Both the position numbers and the translations under genes were made by a program. The notes under the pieces were generated by a model that did no database searches, was not told the origin of the DNA, and was given only the letters and a program-made list of their open reading frames with translations. 64,000 nucleotides of DNA from assembly GCF_943192945.1 (NCBI RefSeq), contig NZ_CALPCE010000003.1, forward strand, positions 124,001 through 188,000, read 5' to 3'. The DNA comes from Anaerocaecibacter muris (GTDB taxonomy: Bacteria; Bacillota; Clostridia; Christensenellales; Pumilibacteraceae). Shown in pieces: positions 1-7,985 of this stretch; position 1 is the first letter of the stretch, and each line of letters starts with the position of its first letter.

Positions 1-891
1 CACCCATACGTTACTACCCTCTTTCGGCACTTCGTAATAAAAATGTTCGCCGCCGTCCTCTTGCATGATAAGACACGAATCGCACGACCAAAACAAGCCG
101 AGTGTGCCTTGGGTCGTGCCCGCGAGCATGTCCGCTTTGCCCGAATCCACTTCGTACTTATACAGCAAACTTTTCTGCGCGATAAGCGCGTTTTGCGCGG
201 CTTTAACCGCGGGCATGTCTATCGTGGAAAAGTACGAAATAAGTTCGGCTTGATACTGTTCGTTATAGTCTTTAAACCCGTCGGACAGCGAGGACAGTGT
301 TTCGCGATTGTTGTAAATACGCGCAACCGAATATGCGTCGCGCACGCTGTCTTTCATGAGTATGTGTTTTTTGTATTTTTCCGACCACAATGCGCCCCAA
401 GACGTCATGTCCTCGGATCCCGCGTCTATGTGGTTTGTGTCGTACATAATGCCGAACGTGCCCCAAACATAGGGAACAAAGTATTCGAGCTGTTCGTCGA
501 ACGGCTTGACCATGTCGGCAAGCCCTTCGTACAAAAACCCTTCCGCTGTCATGTCGAAAACCGTTCTGTCCACTTTCTGCGCCAGCCCGCCTTTAATCAT
601 GCGTTCTGCCATGTAGTCGGACGGGCAAACAAGGTCGTAATCGTTTTTAAGCACTTCGATACGCATAATCATATCTTCGTTGGTTTCAAACGTGTCGTAT
701 TCGACGGTAATCGTCTTGCCCGTTTCGGCTTGATACCAGTCCTCGAAGTCGCCTATCAAGTCCTCGTCGATATAGTCGCCCCAGTTATAAATTTTAAGAA
801 TTTCGTCGCGGGGCGCGCAACCCATAAACGTAGCGGCGGCGGAAGTTGCCATAACGCAAGCGAGCGCCGCGGATATTATTTTCTTTTTCAT
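1..891 (-). CDS. potD: Spermidine/putrescine ABC transporter substrate-binding lipoprotein (PotD), 3' end outside window
   Basis: Extracellular solute-binding component that would deliver polyamines to the PotBC channel. Reading the minus strand from an ATG at 891 gives a Lys-rich start, a hydrophobic signal stretch and a lipobox (FMGC, cysteine near residue 26), so it is probably a membrane-anchored lipoprotein. The mature part begins with an ILKIYNWGDYI-type motif typical of PotD/PotF proteins. A GGAGG-like ribosome binding site lies just before the ATG. It is the last gene of the potABCD order seen here, 18 bases after potC. The frame stays open to base 1, so the C-terminal part lies outside the window. 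Which polyamine it prefers cannot be told from this fragment. Confidence 0.9.
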   Translation of the reverse strand, partial: MKKKIISAALACVMATSAAATFMGCAPRDEILKIYNWGDYIDEDLIGDFEDWYQAETGKTITVEYDTFETNEDMIMRIEVLKNDYDLVCPSDYMAERMIKGGLAQKVDRTVFDMTAEGFLYEGLADMVKPFDEQLEYFVPYVWGTFGIMYDTNHIDAGSEDMTSWGALWSEKYKKHILMKDSVRDAYSVARIYNNRETLSSLSDGFKDYNEQYQAELISYFSTIDMPAVKAAQNALIAQKSLLYKYEVDSGKADMLAGTTQGTLGLFWSCDSCLIMQEDGGEHFYYEVPKEGSNVWV

Positions 892-909
892 GGTAATTCC
901 TCCCAACCG

Positions 910-1713
910 CTAACCGCTTATCTTCGCGACTTTCTTTTTGTGCCGCACGCTTACGACGTTGAGCGCGATAAGCACCGCAAGCACCGCCACGAACAGCACG
1001 GACGACAGCGCGCGGAGCGTCGGGTCTGCGCCGCGCTTGGCGAGCGCGTTATAAAGATATACGGGGATTGTTTCGACGCTGCCGTTTACAAACTTGGACA
1101 CTATAAAGTCGTCGAGCGACAGCGCAAACGCCATTACAAACCCGCTTATCATACCGGGGATAAGTTGCGGCACGACAACGGTAAACATGGAACGCATGGG
1201 CGACGCGCCGAGATCGAGCCCCGCTTCGTAAAGATTGGGGTTGAGCTGCGACAGACGCGGCGTGACCGACAGAATGACATACGGCACGGTTATCATGGTG
1301 TGCGCGATAATCAAGGTCGTCCAGCCGTAAGGCAAGCGCATTGCCAAAAAGAACATCATAAACGTAACGCCCGTAACGATTTCCGCGTTTTCCATCGTAA
1401 TGTTTGCGACGAAGTTAGCGGCGTTCTTTTTCCACCTGCGCATGTGGTAAATGCCGACCGCGGCGGTCGTGCCGAGCACGGTTGCAAGCGCGGCGGACAC
1501 AAACGCGAGAATAAACGAGTTTTTAAACGCGTTGAGCACGCTTTCGTTGGTAAACAAGTCGGCGTACAGTTCAAGCGAAAATCCGCTCCACACGCCGAGC
1601 GCCTTTGCGCCCGTAAACGAGTAAATAATAAGTATGAGTATGGGCACATACATGACGGCGAGCATTACGCCGACAAACGCCCAAATAAGACCGGTGCGAA
1701 CGTTTTTACTCAC
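910..1713 (-). CDS. potC: Spermidine/putrescine ABC transporter permease PotC
   Basis: Inner-membrane permease, 267 aa, one half of the polyamine channel. About six hydrophobic helices are visible. The cytoplasmic EAA loop that docks onto the ATPase reads EAGLDLGASPMRS near residue 160. Length and order fit the PotC/PotI family. Its ATG overlaps the potB stop by 4 bases, so the two are probably translationally coupled. PotC is assigned over PotB by its position after potB and before potD. Confidence 0.92.
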   Translation of the reverse strand: MSKNVRTGLIWAFVGVMLAVMYVPILILIIYSFTGAKALGVWSGFSLELYADLFTNESVLNAFKNSFILAFVSAALATVLGTTAAVGIYHMRRWKKNAANFVANITMENAEIVTGVTFMMFFLAMRLPYGWTTLIIAHTMITVPYVILSVTPRLSQLNPNLYEAGLDLGASPMRSMFTVVVPQLIPGMISGFVMAFALSLDDFIVSKFVNGSVETIPVYLYNALAKRGADPTLRALSSVLFVAVLAVLIALNVVSVRHKKKVAKISG

Positions 1714-2600
1714 AGTACGCCTCCCACTTCGGCATGTTGCCCCTTGGAAATCTTATTGGCAAGCAAAACTGTCAGCGCGATAAGCACGAGCAGAATAAAC
1801 GAATATGCCGAGCCTATGTTCCAGCCGCCGCTGTTGGCAAACCACTGATTGATTATGTTACCGAACATATACGTCGAAGTGTCGCCCAAAACGTCGGATA
1901 TGGCAAACGTCGAAACGGTGGGCATAAACACCATAAGCACGCCCGAAACAATGCCGGGCAGCGACAGCGGCAACCGCACTTTTATAAGCGTGGTCAGCGG
2001 CGACGCGCCGAGGTCGTGCGACGCTTCTATTAAGGACTTATCCATGCCCGACAGCACTGAATACAACGGCAACAGCATAAACGGGAAAAAGTCGTAAACC
2101 ATGCCTATCGTCACGGACACCCACGCGTTGGTTATTTCCAGCATGTACAAAACAATCTTGACCGCATAGGTGCGGAGCAACGAATTTATCCACATGGGCA
2201 GGACGAACAGCATAACAAGTATAAACTTCTTATTCAGCGCGGACGAACTCAACGCCAACGCGAGCGGATACGCCAACAAAAAGCAAAACACGGTCGTCAG
2301 CATGGCGACGAGAAAAGACTTGCCCATAACCGCCATAATGTTGGGTCTGCGGAAAAAGTGCGCAAAGTTTTCGCCCGTTATTCCGCCCGTCGCGCCGTCG
2401 GTAAACGCATAGTAAAGCATGATAAACAGCGGAACGATAACAAACACAATGGACAGCGCGAGATACGGCATGGCAAAAGCGGAACGCTTAATGCCGCGGA
2501 TTTTAATCTTTTTCGACTTTTCTGACTTTGCGCCGGTCGGCGGTATTTCGGGCGCGGCTTGCGGCTCGACGGCAGCAACGTTATTGCGCATTTTCGTCAC
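1710..2600 (-). CDS. potB: Spermidine/putrescine ABC transporter permease PotB
   Basis: Second permease subunit, 296 aa. A polar N-terminal tail of about 40 residues precedes about six membrane helices. The ATPase-docking EAA loop reads EASHDLGASPLTT. The start overlaps the 3' end of potA by about 20 bases and its stop overlaps potC by 4, so potA-potB-potC should be made from one transcript. The charged N-terminal tail is longer than in the enterobacterial protein; a start inside it (for example at the Met of AMPYLALS) cannot be excluded. Confidence 0.9.
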   Translation of the reverse strand: MTKMRNNVAAVEPQAAPEIPPTGAKSEKSKKIKIRGIKRSAFAMPYLALSIVFVIVPLFIMLYYAFTDGATGGITGENFAHFFRRPNIMAVMGKSFLVAMLTTVFCFLLAYPLALALSSSALNKKFILVMLFVLPMWINSLLRTYAVKIVLYMLEITNAWVSVTIGMVYDFFPFMLLPLYSVLSGMDKSLIEASHDLGASPLTTLIKVRLPLSLPGIVSGVLMVFMPTVSTFAISDVLGDTSTYMFGNIINQWFANSGGWNIGSAYSFILLVLIALTVLLANKISKGQHAEVGGVL

Positions 2601-4086
2601 CCTCCTCTGCTTCGGCGGACGCGGACGTCGGCTCGGTTTCTTGCTCTTTCTCCTTGCGCGTAACGGTAAGGTCGCGCGGGTCTATCTTAATGCCGACGCG
2701 GTCGCCTATATCCCACTCGTCAACGGTGTCAATCAAAAAATCGTTATCGTCGTCGGTATACACCTGCACTTGATAATAACTGCCCTTGTACAGGGTCTGC
2801 GTCACGTTCGCGCCGATAACGCCGTCCGCTTCGTCGTCGGTAAGATCAATCTTGTCGAACGGCACGGACACGCGCACTTCGTCGCCGCGTTCAAACGCTT
2901 CGCCGCCCGCAAACTCGAACTCGCCGCCGCAGAACTTAACGGTATTTTCGGCAGTGATTTCGCCGTCGTATTCGTTTACCGTCTTCAACTTTTTCATGAT
3001 GTGTATGCCGTCGGGCTCTATGGACAGCCACACCGTTTCGCCCACCGCGCGTTCCACGGTGTTCTGCACGGTAAACTGATAGCCCGCCGCCATGATTTCC
3101 ATTTCGTAATAAGTGCCCTTGAACACGGTGGAAACGACTTCGCCTTTGAGCGCGCCTTTTTTCGGATCGACCGCAATGTCCTCCGGACGCACGACAAGGT
3201 CAACGCGTTCGTCTTTGCCGAAGCCCTTGTCGGAGCACTTGAATTGCGTGTCGCAAAACTCGACCAAAAAATCCTTTTTCATTACGCCCGAAAGTATGTT
3301 GCTCTCGCCGATAAAGTCGGCGACAAACGCGTTGGCAGGCTCGTCGTAAATCTTTTTGGGCGTGCCGTACTGCTGAACCGCGCCGTCGGTCATGACGACC
3401 ACTTTGTCGGACATGGTAAGGGCTTCCTCTTGATCGTGCGTGACGTAAATAAAAGTAATGCCTATATCCTTGTGCATTGCCGCAAGTTCCAACTGCATTT
3501 CCTTGCGCATTTTAAGATCGAGCGCGCCGAGCGGCTCGTCCAACAGCAAAACTTTGGGTTCGCAAACAATGGCGCGCGCAATGGCGACGCGCTGTTGCTG
3601 ACCGCCCGACAAGCCCGTAATGCCGCGATAGCCGTATGCTTCGAGGTTGACCAGCTTTAAAACGCGCTCGACCTTTTCGGCAATTTCGTCCTTGGTGAAC
3701 TTGCGGTAAACGGGTCTGTTCTTTTTGTCGAACTCGCCCGTCGGCACGCGTTTGAGTTTAAGCCCGAACGCAATGTTTTTAAACACGTTGAGGTGCGGGA
3801 ACAACGCGTACTTTTGGAACACGGTGTTAATGGGGCGCAGGTGCGGCGGCACAGTGGTGACGTCCTGCTTTTCCAGCAGAATAGTGCCCGATGTGGGCAA
3901 CTCGAATCCCGCAATCATGCGCAACAGCGTCGTTTTGCCACAGCCCGACGGACCGAGCAACGTGACGAACTCGCCGCGGCGCACCGCAAGATTGACGTTG
4001 TCCACGGCGGTAATGCCGTCAAACACCTTGGTAACGTTTTTGATTTCGATAATATTATCGAACTTCTCTCTCGTTGTCGTTGCCAT
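2581..4086 (-). CDS. potA: Spermidine/putrescine ABC transporter ATP-binding protein PotA, with two TOBE-like domains
   Basis: ATPase that powers polyamine import, 501 aa, much longer than the usual 350-380. The nucleotide-binding domain has Walker A GPSGCGKT (45-52), the signature LSGGQ (159-163), Walker B VLLLDE (179-184) and the H-loop histidine in YVTHDQEEA. A charged insertion (about 115-135) follows the Q-loop region. After a first TOBE domain (about 295-360) there is a linker and a second TOBE-like unit (about 425-478); both contain a KG(T/S)YY motif (FKGTYY and YKGSYY). The tail is acidic. AGGAGG-type ribosome binding site before the ATG. It lies downstream of the XRE-cupin gene and probably shares its transcript. 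Confidence 0.93.
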   Translation of the reverse strand: MATTTREKFDNIIEIKNVTKVFDGITAVDNVNLAVRRGEFVTLLGPSGCGKTTLLRMIAGFELPTSGTILLEKQDVTTVPPHLRPINTVFQKYALFPHLNVFKNIAFGLKLKRVPTGEFDKKNRPVYRKFTKDEIAEKVERVLKLVNLEAYGYRGITGLSGGQQQRVAIARAIVCEPKVLLLDEPLGALDLKMRKEMQLELAAMHKDIGITFIYVTHDQEEALTMSDKVVVMTDGAVQQYGTPKKIYDEPANAFVADFIGESNILSGVMKKDFLVEFCDTQFKCSDKGFGKDERVDLVVRPEDIAVDPKKGALKGEVVSTVFKGTYYEMEIMAAGYQFTVQNTVERAVGETVWLSIEPDGIHIMKKLKTVNEYDGEITAENTVKFCGGEFEFAGGEAFERGDEVRVSVPFDKIDLTDDEADGVIGANVTQTLYKGSYYQVQVYTDDDNDFLIDTVDEWDIGDRVGIKIDPRDLTVTRKEKEQETEPTSASAEAEEGDENAQ

Positions 4087-4173
4087 ATTATTCCTCCGAA
4101 AAAGATTAAAACAAATCCGTGCGCCGTCGCGACCGACCGAACAGCCGTTGCCGCGCGTCCCGCAAAAACTTTG

Positions 4174-4207
4174 TAGCTACCGCGCATATATGTGCGCGAG
4201 GTAGCCG
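4174..4207 (-). terminator. Hairpin between the regulator gene and potA (weak terminator or attenuator)
   Basis: The arms GCTAC (4176-4180) with GTAGC (4201-4205), and CGCGCA (4181-4186) with TGCGCG (4193-4198), form a stem of about 11 pairs with a small bulge. On the minus strand a short run of five T follows about 8 bases later. It sits after the regulator stop and about 90 bases before potA. It could trim transcription into the transporter genes; termination is unproven. Confidence 0.35.
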
Positions 4208-4214
4208 CTACTTG

Positions 4215-4769
4215 CTAAAACGTCGGCGGGCAGGACACCCAAAGCACCTTGCTCACTCCGTCCGCCTCGTTCTCTATGTAGTGCCGCTTGTCGGACGAAA
4301 AATAAAAACTGTCGCCCGCGCAGGCAACCTCCGACCGATCGCCCACGACTACCCTAATCTTGCCCTGCAACACGTACCCGAACTCCTCGCCCTCGTGCGG
4401 AATATCCGCGTCGGTCGCCGCGCCCGCTTCCAGCTCCGTAATAATCGGCTCCATGGCGTTCTTTTGCGCCGTCGGAACAATCCACTTGACCGTCACTTCA
4501 TCCGTCTGTTTCTCGAAGTAATCTTCGGGCGTGAACACAAGTTGCGCCTTGTCGTCGAACCCCGAAAAAAATTCGGACAGGCTCGACCCCAACAGCGTAA
4601 GTATGTCTATAAGCGTCGCTATCGACGGCGACGTAACGTCGTTTTCCAACTGACTGATAAAGCCCTTGGACAGCTCCGCGCGGTCGGCAAGCTCCTCTTG
4701 CGTAAGCCCGTTTTTAAGCCGCAAATCGCGCAACTTCGACCCTATCGATATTTCGTTGTTCTCTTGCAT
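4215..4769 (-). CDS. XRE-family regulator with C-terminal cupin domain (probable polyamine-operon regulator)
   Basis: 184 aa DNA-binding regulator. Residues 8-65 form a helix-turn-helix of the XRE/Cro type (LRLKNGLTQEELADRAELSKGF, interrupted by the turn at LADR). Residues 110-178 form a small cupin with the motif PHEGEEFGYVLQGKI, which in this family can bind a small ligand. The same architecture occurs in PuuR-like repressors of polyamine genes. It is the first gene of the unit that continues into potA-B-C-D, so polyamine control is a reasonable inference. Ribosome binding site AAAGGA 8 bases before the ATG. Its own leader carries two palindromes, which suggests autoregulation. Confidence 0.85.
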   Translation of the reverse strand: MQENNEISIGSKLRDLRLKNGLTQEELADRAELSKGFISQLENDVTSPSIATLIDILTLLGSSLSEFFSGFDDKAQLVFTPEDYFEKQTDEVTVKWIVPTAQKNAMEPIITELEAGAATDADIPHEGEEFGYVLQGKIRVVVGDRSEVACAGDSFYFSSDKRHYIENEADGVSKVLWVSCPPTF

Positions 4770-4805
4770 TACCGCCGTCCTTTCCGATCGTAAGTTTGTT
4801 TTATT

Positions 4806-4832
4806 TAAACTTTAAGTTTACTTTTAGTAAAC
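4806..4832. promoter_or_regulatory. Two overlapping palindromes, probable operator of the XRE-cupin regulator
   Basis: TAAACTTTAAGTTTA (4806-4820) is a perfect 15-base palindrome. GTTTACTTTTAGTAAAC (4816-4832) is a perfect 7-3-7 palindrome. They share five bases and lie between the promoter at 4845-4873 and the regulator start. The placement fits a repressor that blocks transcription of its own gene and the pot genes. Confidence 0.6.
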
Positions 4833-4844
4833 CAAACGAAAAAT

Positions 4845-4873
4845 ATTATAGGGTATTGCGCGATATATGTCAA
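4845..4873 (-). promoter_or_regulatory. Sigma-A type promoter of the regulator-pot unit
   Basis: TTGACA (4868-4873), 17-base spacer, TATAAT (4845-4850), all on the minus strand: a full consensus match. The expected start near 4838 gives a leader of about 70 bases that contains the operator palindromes. Confidence 0.8.
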
Positions 4874-4926
4874 TTATTTTACAGTATATTTTTTAATATT
4901 TTTTAGAAAATTTTTTACTTGCAAGC

Positions 4927-4953
4927 AAAAAAATGCCTGCGAAGCTCGCAAGC
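4927..4953 (-). terminator. Terminator of the LRR protein gene
   Basis: The arms GCCTGCGA (4935-4942) and TCGCAAGC (4946-4953) form an 8-pair stem with one G-U pair. On the minus strand a run of seven T follows (4927-4933). The hairpin is itself enclosed by a 12-base inverted repeat (4911-4922 with 4952-4963). Confidence 0.7.
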
Positions 4954-5006
4954 AAGTAAAAAAATTACCATGACGTTAAATCGCCCAAAACACGGCGACG
5001 GCGCGC

Positions 5007-6200
5007 TTATTTATAATCGTTTATATCGCCGTCGGTGCAATGCAGTACGAACGAACTGTTACACGCCGAAGCGTATTCGCTTTGTATGGCGTACCAATCG
5101 ACAACCGTGCCGTTATAATACACGTCGGACAGCCACTCGCACTCGTCAAAAACGCCGAAGCCCAGCTCTTTGAGCGTGGACGGAAGTTTGACCGATTGCA
5201 GGTGCGGACAGTCCGAGAACGCAAAGTCGAACACCGCCTCGACGCCCTCCGACAGCACCGCCGTTTCAAGGTTTTCGCACCACGAAAACGCGCCGTCGCC
5301 TATGTATCTGATTGCGGACGGAACGACGATTGCGACAAGCCCGACGCAATCGTTAAACGCGCGGTCCTCTATTATTTGCACGCTGCCGTCGTTGGGTATT
5401 ACGCTGACGGCGCACCCCGCGACAAGTTCTTTTGCCGCTGTGCGGATAATGCAATCGCCGTCGCTGTGAAAAACGGCGTTATCTTTATCGACGCGCAACC
5501 GCTCGACCGCACTGCCGCTCAATATGCCGTATCCAATATCCGAAACGTTTTTGGGCACGGTAAAAGATTTTAACGCCTTGCAGTTTTCAAACGCATACGC
5601 TTCTATCTCGGTAAGGCTGTCGGGCAAAACGACTTCTTCCAGTCCCTCGCAAGAACTGAACGCGTATTCGCAAATCACGTCTATACCCTCGCCGATTATT
5701 ACTTTTTTAAGGTTGCCGCAGTCTTTAAACTTTTCTTCGGGGATTTCGCAGTTGCCTATGACGGTCACATGCTCGACGGAAGTAAACCACCTGCCGTCGA
5801 ACGCGGCGACAGGCAACTTTACGCGCCGAATATTGTAACAGCCCGAAAATACGAACTTGCCTATTTTTGCGTCGGGGTTTTCTATCGTGACGTCGCGCAG
5901 ATACACGCACTTATCGAACGCGCGATCGCCTATTTCGGTGACGGACGACGGAATAACGATAACTTCAAGATTACTTCCCTCAAAGGCCTTCGGCTCGATA
6001 GTCGTAACCGTGTCGGGAATAACAAGCGTTTTGAGCCGCGGACATTTTTTAAACGCTCCGACTCCTATCGAGGTTATATATCGCCCGTCCGCGTACTTGG
6101 GCAACTCCACTGTTTCCGCGGTTGACGAAACTACTTTTTTAAGCGTGCAAAAGCGATCGTCCTTGCCGCGTTTGCATTTAATAACGGGTATGTCTGACAT
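5007..6200 (-). CDS. BspA-like leucine-rich-repeat protein without signal peptide
   Basis: 397 aa made almost wholly of BspA/TpLRR-type repeats (LRR_5), with units such as IGVGAFKKCPRLKTLVIPDTV, ending in a CTDGDINDYK tail. About 13 repeats are visible, each with the pattern I-x-x-x-A-F-x-x-C-x-x-L. No signal peptide, membrane segment or cell-wall anchor is present, so it may be cytoplasmic or exported by an unusual route. Repeats of this kind mediate protein binding; the partner is unknown. GGTGG ribosome binding site 3 bases before the ATG. It lies 51 bases after the flavodoxin-like gene and is probably co-transcribed. A second, secreted LRR protein lies at 43739-45466. Confidence 0.85.
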   Translation of the reverse strand: MSDIPVIKCKRGKDDRFCTLKKVVSSTAETVELPKYADGRYITSIGVGAFKKCPRLKTLVIPDTVTTIEPKAFEGSNLEVIVIPSSVTEIGDRAFDKCVYLRDVTIENPDAKIGKFVFSGCYNIRRVKLPVAAFDGRWFTSVEHVTVIGNCEIPEEKFKDCGNLKKVIIGEGIDVICEYAFSSCEGLEEVVLPDSLTEIEAYAFENCKALKSFTVPKNVSDIGYGILSGSAVERLRVDKDNAVFHSDGDCIIRTAAKELVAGCAVSVIPNDGSVQIIEDRAFNDCVGLVAIVVPSAIRYIGDGAFSWCENLETAVLSEGVEAVFDFAFSDCPHLQSVKLPSTLKELGFGVFDECEWLSDVYYNGTVVDWYAIQSEYASACNSSFVLHCTDGDINDYK

Positions 6201-6251
6201 AATCCACCAACAACTGCGTGGCGCCTATTTTTATAATACTGCGCCGCGCGA

Positions 6252-6917
6252 CTATTTGCCTTTCAGTTTCTTTTTAAGCGCGCGCTTTTTGTTTTCGGGC
6301 GCGGACGCGGCTTTTTCCATTTCCTCGAAGAACTGTTTTTCCTCCTCGGGATCGGTTATTTCGGGCGGCGAGTACAGTTCGGGATCGACCGTCTTGTCGT
6401 CGAGGTAGTCTATAAGCGGCTGAATATTCGCCTGCTTGACTTCGTCCACGGGCGTGTTCATTGCGTTAAGGAAATACGTGCCGTCCTCGTCGATTACGCT
6501 CGCCGATTTGAGCTGACGCACGATCATGGAAATAGACATCTTTTCGGTGCGCGACAATTCGTCGAGGTCGAACCCGCCCTGCACGTAAAACGCGGGCACA
6601 AACTTTTCATAAGCGACGCTGACAGCGACCGATTTGACGCGCTCGGCGCGCTCTTTGCGGAACGGAAACAAGCCCACGCCGCACAGTATGAATTTTTTGT
6701 AAATAACGTCGAGGTAGTCGGCAATCTTTTTGTACCCGCCGAGCGTGCCGCCGCGAACGGAACCGATATACAAAATTTTATCGTACCCGCCGAGCATGTC
6801 GCCGCGGAGCTTGTCCGCCGGCACCGCGTCGCAACCGAGCGCATTGCCCAAAATATCCACGTAACGCTTTACATAGCCGTGCGCCGAATTGAACACAATC
6901 AAAAGTTTGCCTTTCAT
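6252..6917 (-). CDS. Flavodoxin-like protein
   Basis: 221 aa. The N-terminal 150 residues resemble flavodoxin-fold proteins of the HemG/Flavodoxin_5 type: a beta strand (LLIVFNS) followed by a phosphate-binding-like loop (SAHGYVKRY), then YDKILYIGSVRGGTLGGY. The C-terminal 70 residues are acidic, then end in a Lys-rich tail (KKRALKKKLKGK), which is unusual for the family. It probably binds FMN and carries electrons, but the partner is unknown. It has its own promoter (6950-6978) and a GAGAGG ribosome binding site. The neighbouring rubrerythrin gene suggests a role in oxidative-stress defence; that link is inference. Confidence 0.7.
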   Translation of the reverse strand: MKGKLLIVFNSAHGYVKRYVDILGNALGCDAVPADKLRGDMLGGYDKILYIGSVRGGTLGGYKKIADYLDVIYKKFILCGVGLFPFRKERAERVKSVAVSVAYEKFVPAFYVQGGFDLDELSRTEKMSISMIVRQLKSASVIDEDGTYFLNAMNTPVDEVKQANIQPLIDYLDDKTVDPELYSPPEITDPEEEKQFFEEMEKAASAPENKKRALKKKLKGK

Positions 6918-6949
6918 GAAAAAACCTCTCGATTTAGGTTGATGATATT

Positions 6950-6978
6950 ATTGTATCATATTTGCGCAAGCATTTCAA
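6950..6978 (-). promoter_or_regulatory. Promoter of the flavodoxin-like gene
   Basis: TTGAAA (6973-6978), 17-base spacer, TACAAT (6950-6955) on the minus strand, about 25 bases before the ribosome binding site. Confidence 0.7.
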
Positions 6979-6995
6979 GCGTTTTGGCAAACATG

Positions 6996-7020
6996 AAAAA
7001 CGGAGCCGCAAACAGCTCCG
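6996..7020 (-). terminator. Terminator of the rubrerythrin gene
   Basis: CGGAGC (7001-7006) pairs with GCTCCG (7015-7020). On the minus strand the stem is followed by five T. It lies about 65 bases after the rubrerythrin stop. Confidence 0.75.
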
Positions 7021-7086
7021 CATTTCCTATATTATCGCGCCGCAAACGCTATCCGTCAAGCGGCGATATTGACCGATAATAAACCG

Positions 7087-7626
7087 TTAATAGTTTTCGG
7101 CGTTCATGGCAAAGAACGCGCGCGGGTGCGCGCACACGGGACAAACTTCGGGCGCGCTGTCCGCGACAAGAATATGTCCGCAGTTGAGGCACACCCACAC
7201 GACCTTGACGGGCTTGTTAAACACCTCGTTCTTTTCAATGTTGGCGGCGAGCTTGACGTACCGCTCCTCGTGCGTTTTTTCGATAGCCGCGACCTTGCGA
7301 AACAACTCCGCTATGGACGTAAAGCCCTCTTTGTCCGCGTCCTCGGCAAAAGTCTTGTACATGTCCGTCCACTCAAAGTGTTCGCCGTCGGCGGCGTCTT
7401 TCAGGTTGGTGAGAGTATCGCCTATGCCGTTGTGCAACAACTTGAACCATATTTTGGCGTGTTCTTTTTCGTTGGACGCGGTTTCGGCGAATATGCTCGC
7501 TATCTGTTCGTACCCGTCCTTTTTCGCCTTGGTCGCATAATAATCGTACTTATTTCGCGCCATGCTCTCGCCCGAAAAAGCGGTCATCAAATTTTCTTCG
7601 GTCTTGGTACCCTTTAAATTTTTCAT
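7087..7626 (-). CDS. rbr: Rubrerythrin
   Basis: 179 aa non-haem di-iron peroxidase that reduces hydrogen peroxide in the cytoplasm of anaerobes. The N-terminal 135 residues are a ferritin-like four-helix bundle with the iron-ligand motifs E20-x-x-A-x-x-K-Y and [10 protein letters not shown], and a second pair in [13 protein letters not shown]. The C-terminal rubredoxin-like domain has C-x-x-CGH and CPVCAHP, the four cysteines that hold the electron-transfer iron. Length and domain order are normal for the family. Strong AAGGAG ribosome binding site. Upstream lies a short tandem array of a dispersed repeat (7749-7905). Confidence 0.95.
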   Translation of the reverse strand: MKNLKGTKTEENLMTAFSGESMARNKYDYYATKAKKDGYEQIASIFAETASNEKEHAKIWFKLLHNGIGDTLTNLKDAADGEHFEWTDMYKTFAEDADKEGFTSIAELFRKVAAIEKTHEERYVKLAANIEKNEVFNKPVKVVWVCLNCGHILVADSAPEVCPVCAHPRAFFAMNAENY

Positions 7627-7748
7627 GATATGAAAACTCCTTTATTACGTGCGTACAGTATAGCACGCGCGCGCGCCCGCTTACGCGCATATCTTGACGG
7701 TTTACCGCGAATCGTGCGGAATAAAATGCAGGACGATTGCGCGTACAG

Positions 7749-7905
7749 CTTTTACTCCTTGCGGCGGTTCGCCTGGATTCCTCGGCAAGCTTGGAATGAT
7801 GGGTGATAATGGCTTTACTTTTCTGCGGCGGTTCGCCTTGATTCCTCGGCAAGCTCGGAATGATGGGGATATGGGCTTTACTTTTCTGCGGCGGTTCGCC
7901 GCTCA
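7749..7905. repeat. Tandem array of a dispersed intergenic repeat, two full copies and one partial
   Basis: The core GCGGCGGTTCGCC starts at 7761, 7825 and 7888 (spacing 64 and 63). The first two copies continue through GATTCCTCGGCAAGC and GGAATGATGGGG; the third is cut off after the core. Single or tandem copies recur at 11833-11880 and 35700-35850, always in the same orientation. Reverse translation gives the HSKLAEESRRTAA-like peptide known from spurious ORFs in repeats of many bacteria. This 359-base gap otherwise holds only the glcK terminator. Confidence 0.85.
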
Positions 7906-7936
7906 ATCGGTAGGCTTGACTTTACTTTTCACTTAA

Positions 7937-7968
7937 AAAGGCTTGCGCGTATTCCGCACAAGCCTTTA
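7937..7968 (-). terminator. Terminator of the glucokinase gene
   Basis: AAAGGCTTG and CAAGCCTTT form a 9-pair stem around a GCG/CGC-containing loop. On the minus strand a run of five T follows. It lies 18 bases after the gene. Confidence 0.8.
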
Positions 7969-7985
7969 ATGCTTTATCAAAATTT

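Noticed and set aside
43-1848. Long plus-strand ORF of 601 codons
   Set aside because: It lies opposite potD, potC and potB. The translation is rich in Arg, His and Tyr and has no domain; the minus-strand genes are clear families with ribosome binding sites.
2419-3660. Plus-strand ORF of 413 codons
   Set aside because: Antisense to potA; low-complexity translation typical of a GC-biased shadow frame.
7749-7905. Possible CRISPR array
   Set aside because: Only two to three units, the repeat is longer than a CRISPR repeat, spacers are near-identical, and there are no cas genes.
7550-7906. Minus-strand ORF containing repeated HSKLAEESRRTAA-like peptides
   Set aside because: It is a translation of the tandem intergenic repeat and overlaps the rubrerythrin start region; such peptides are well-known false ORFs.
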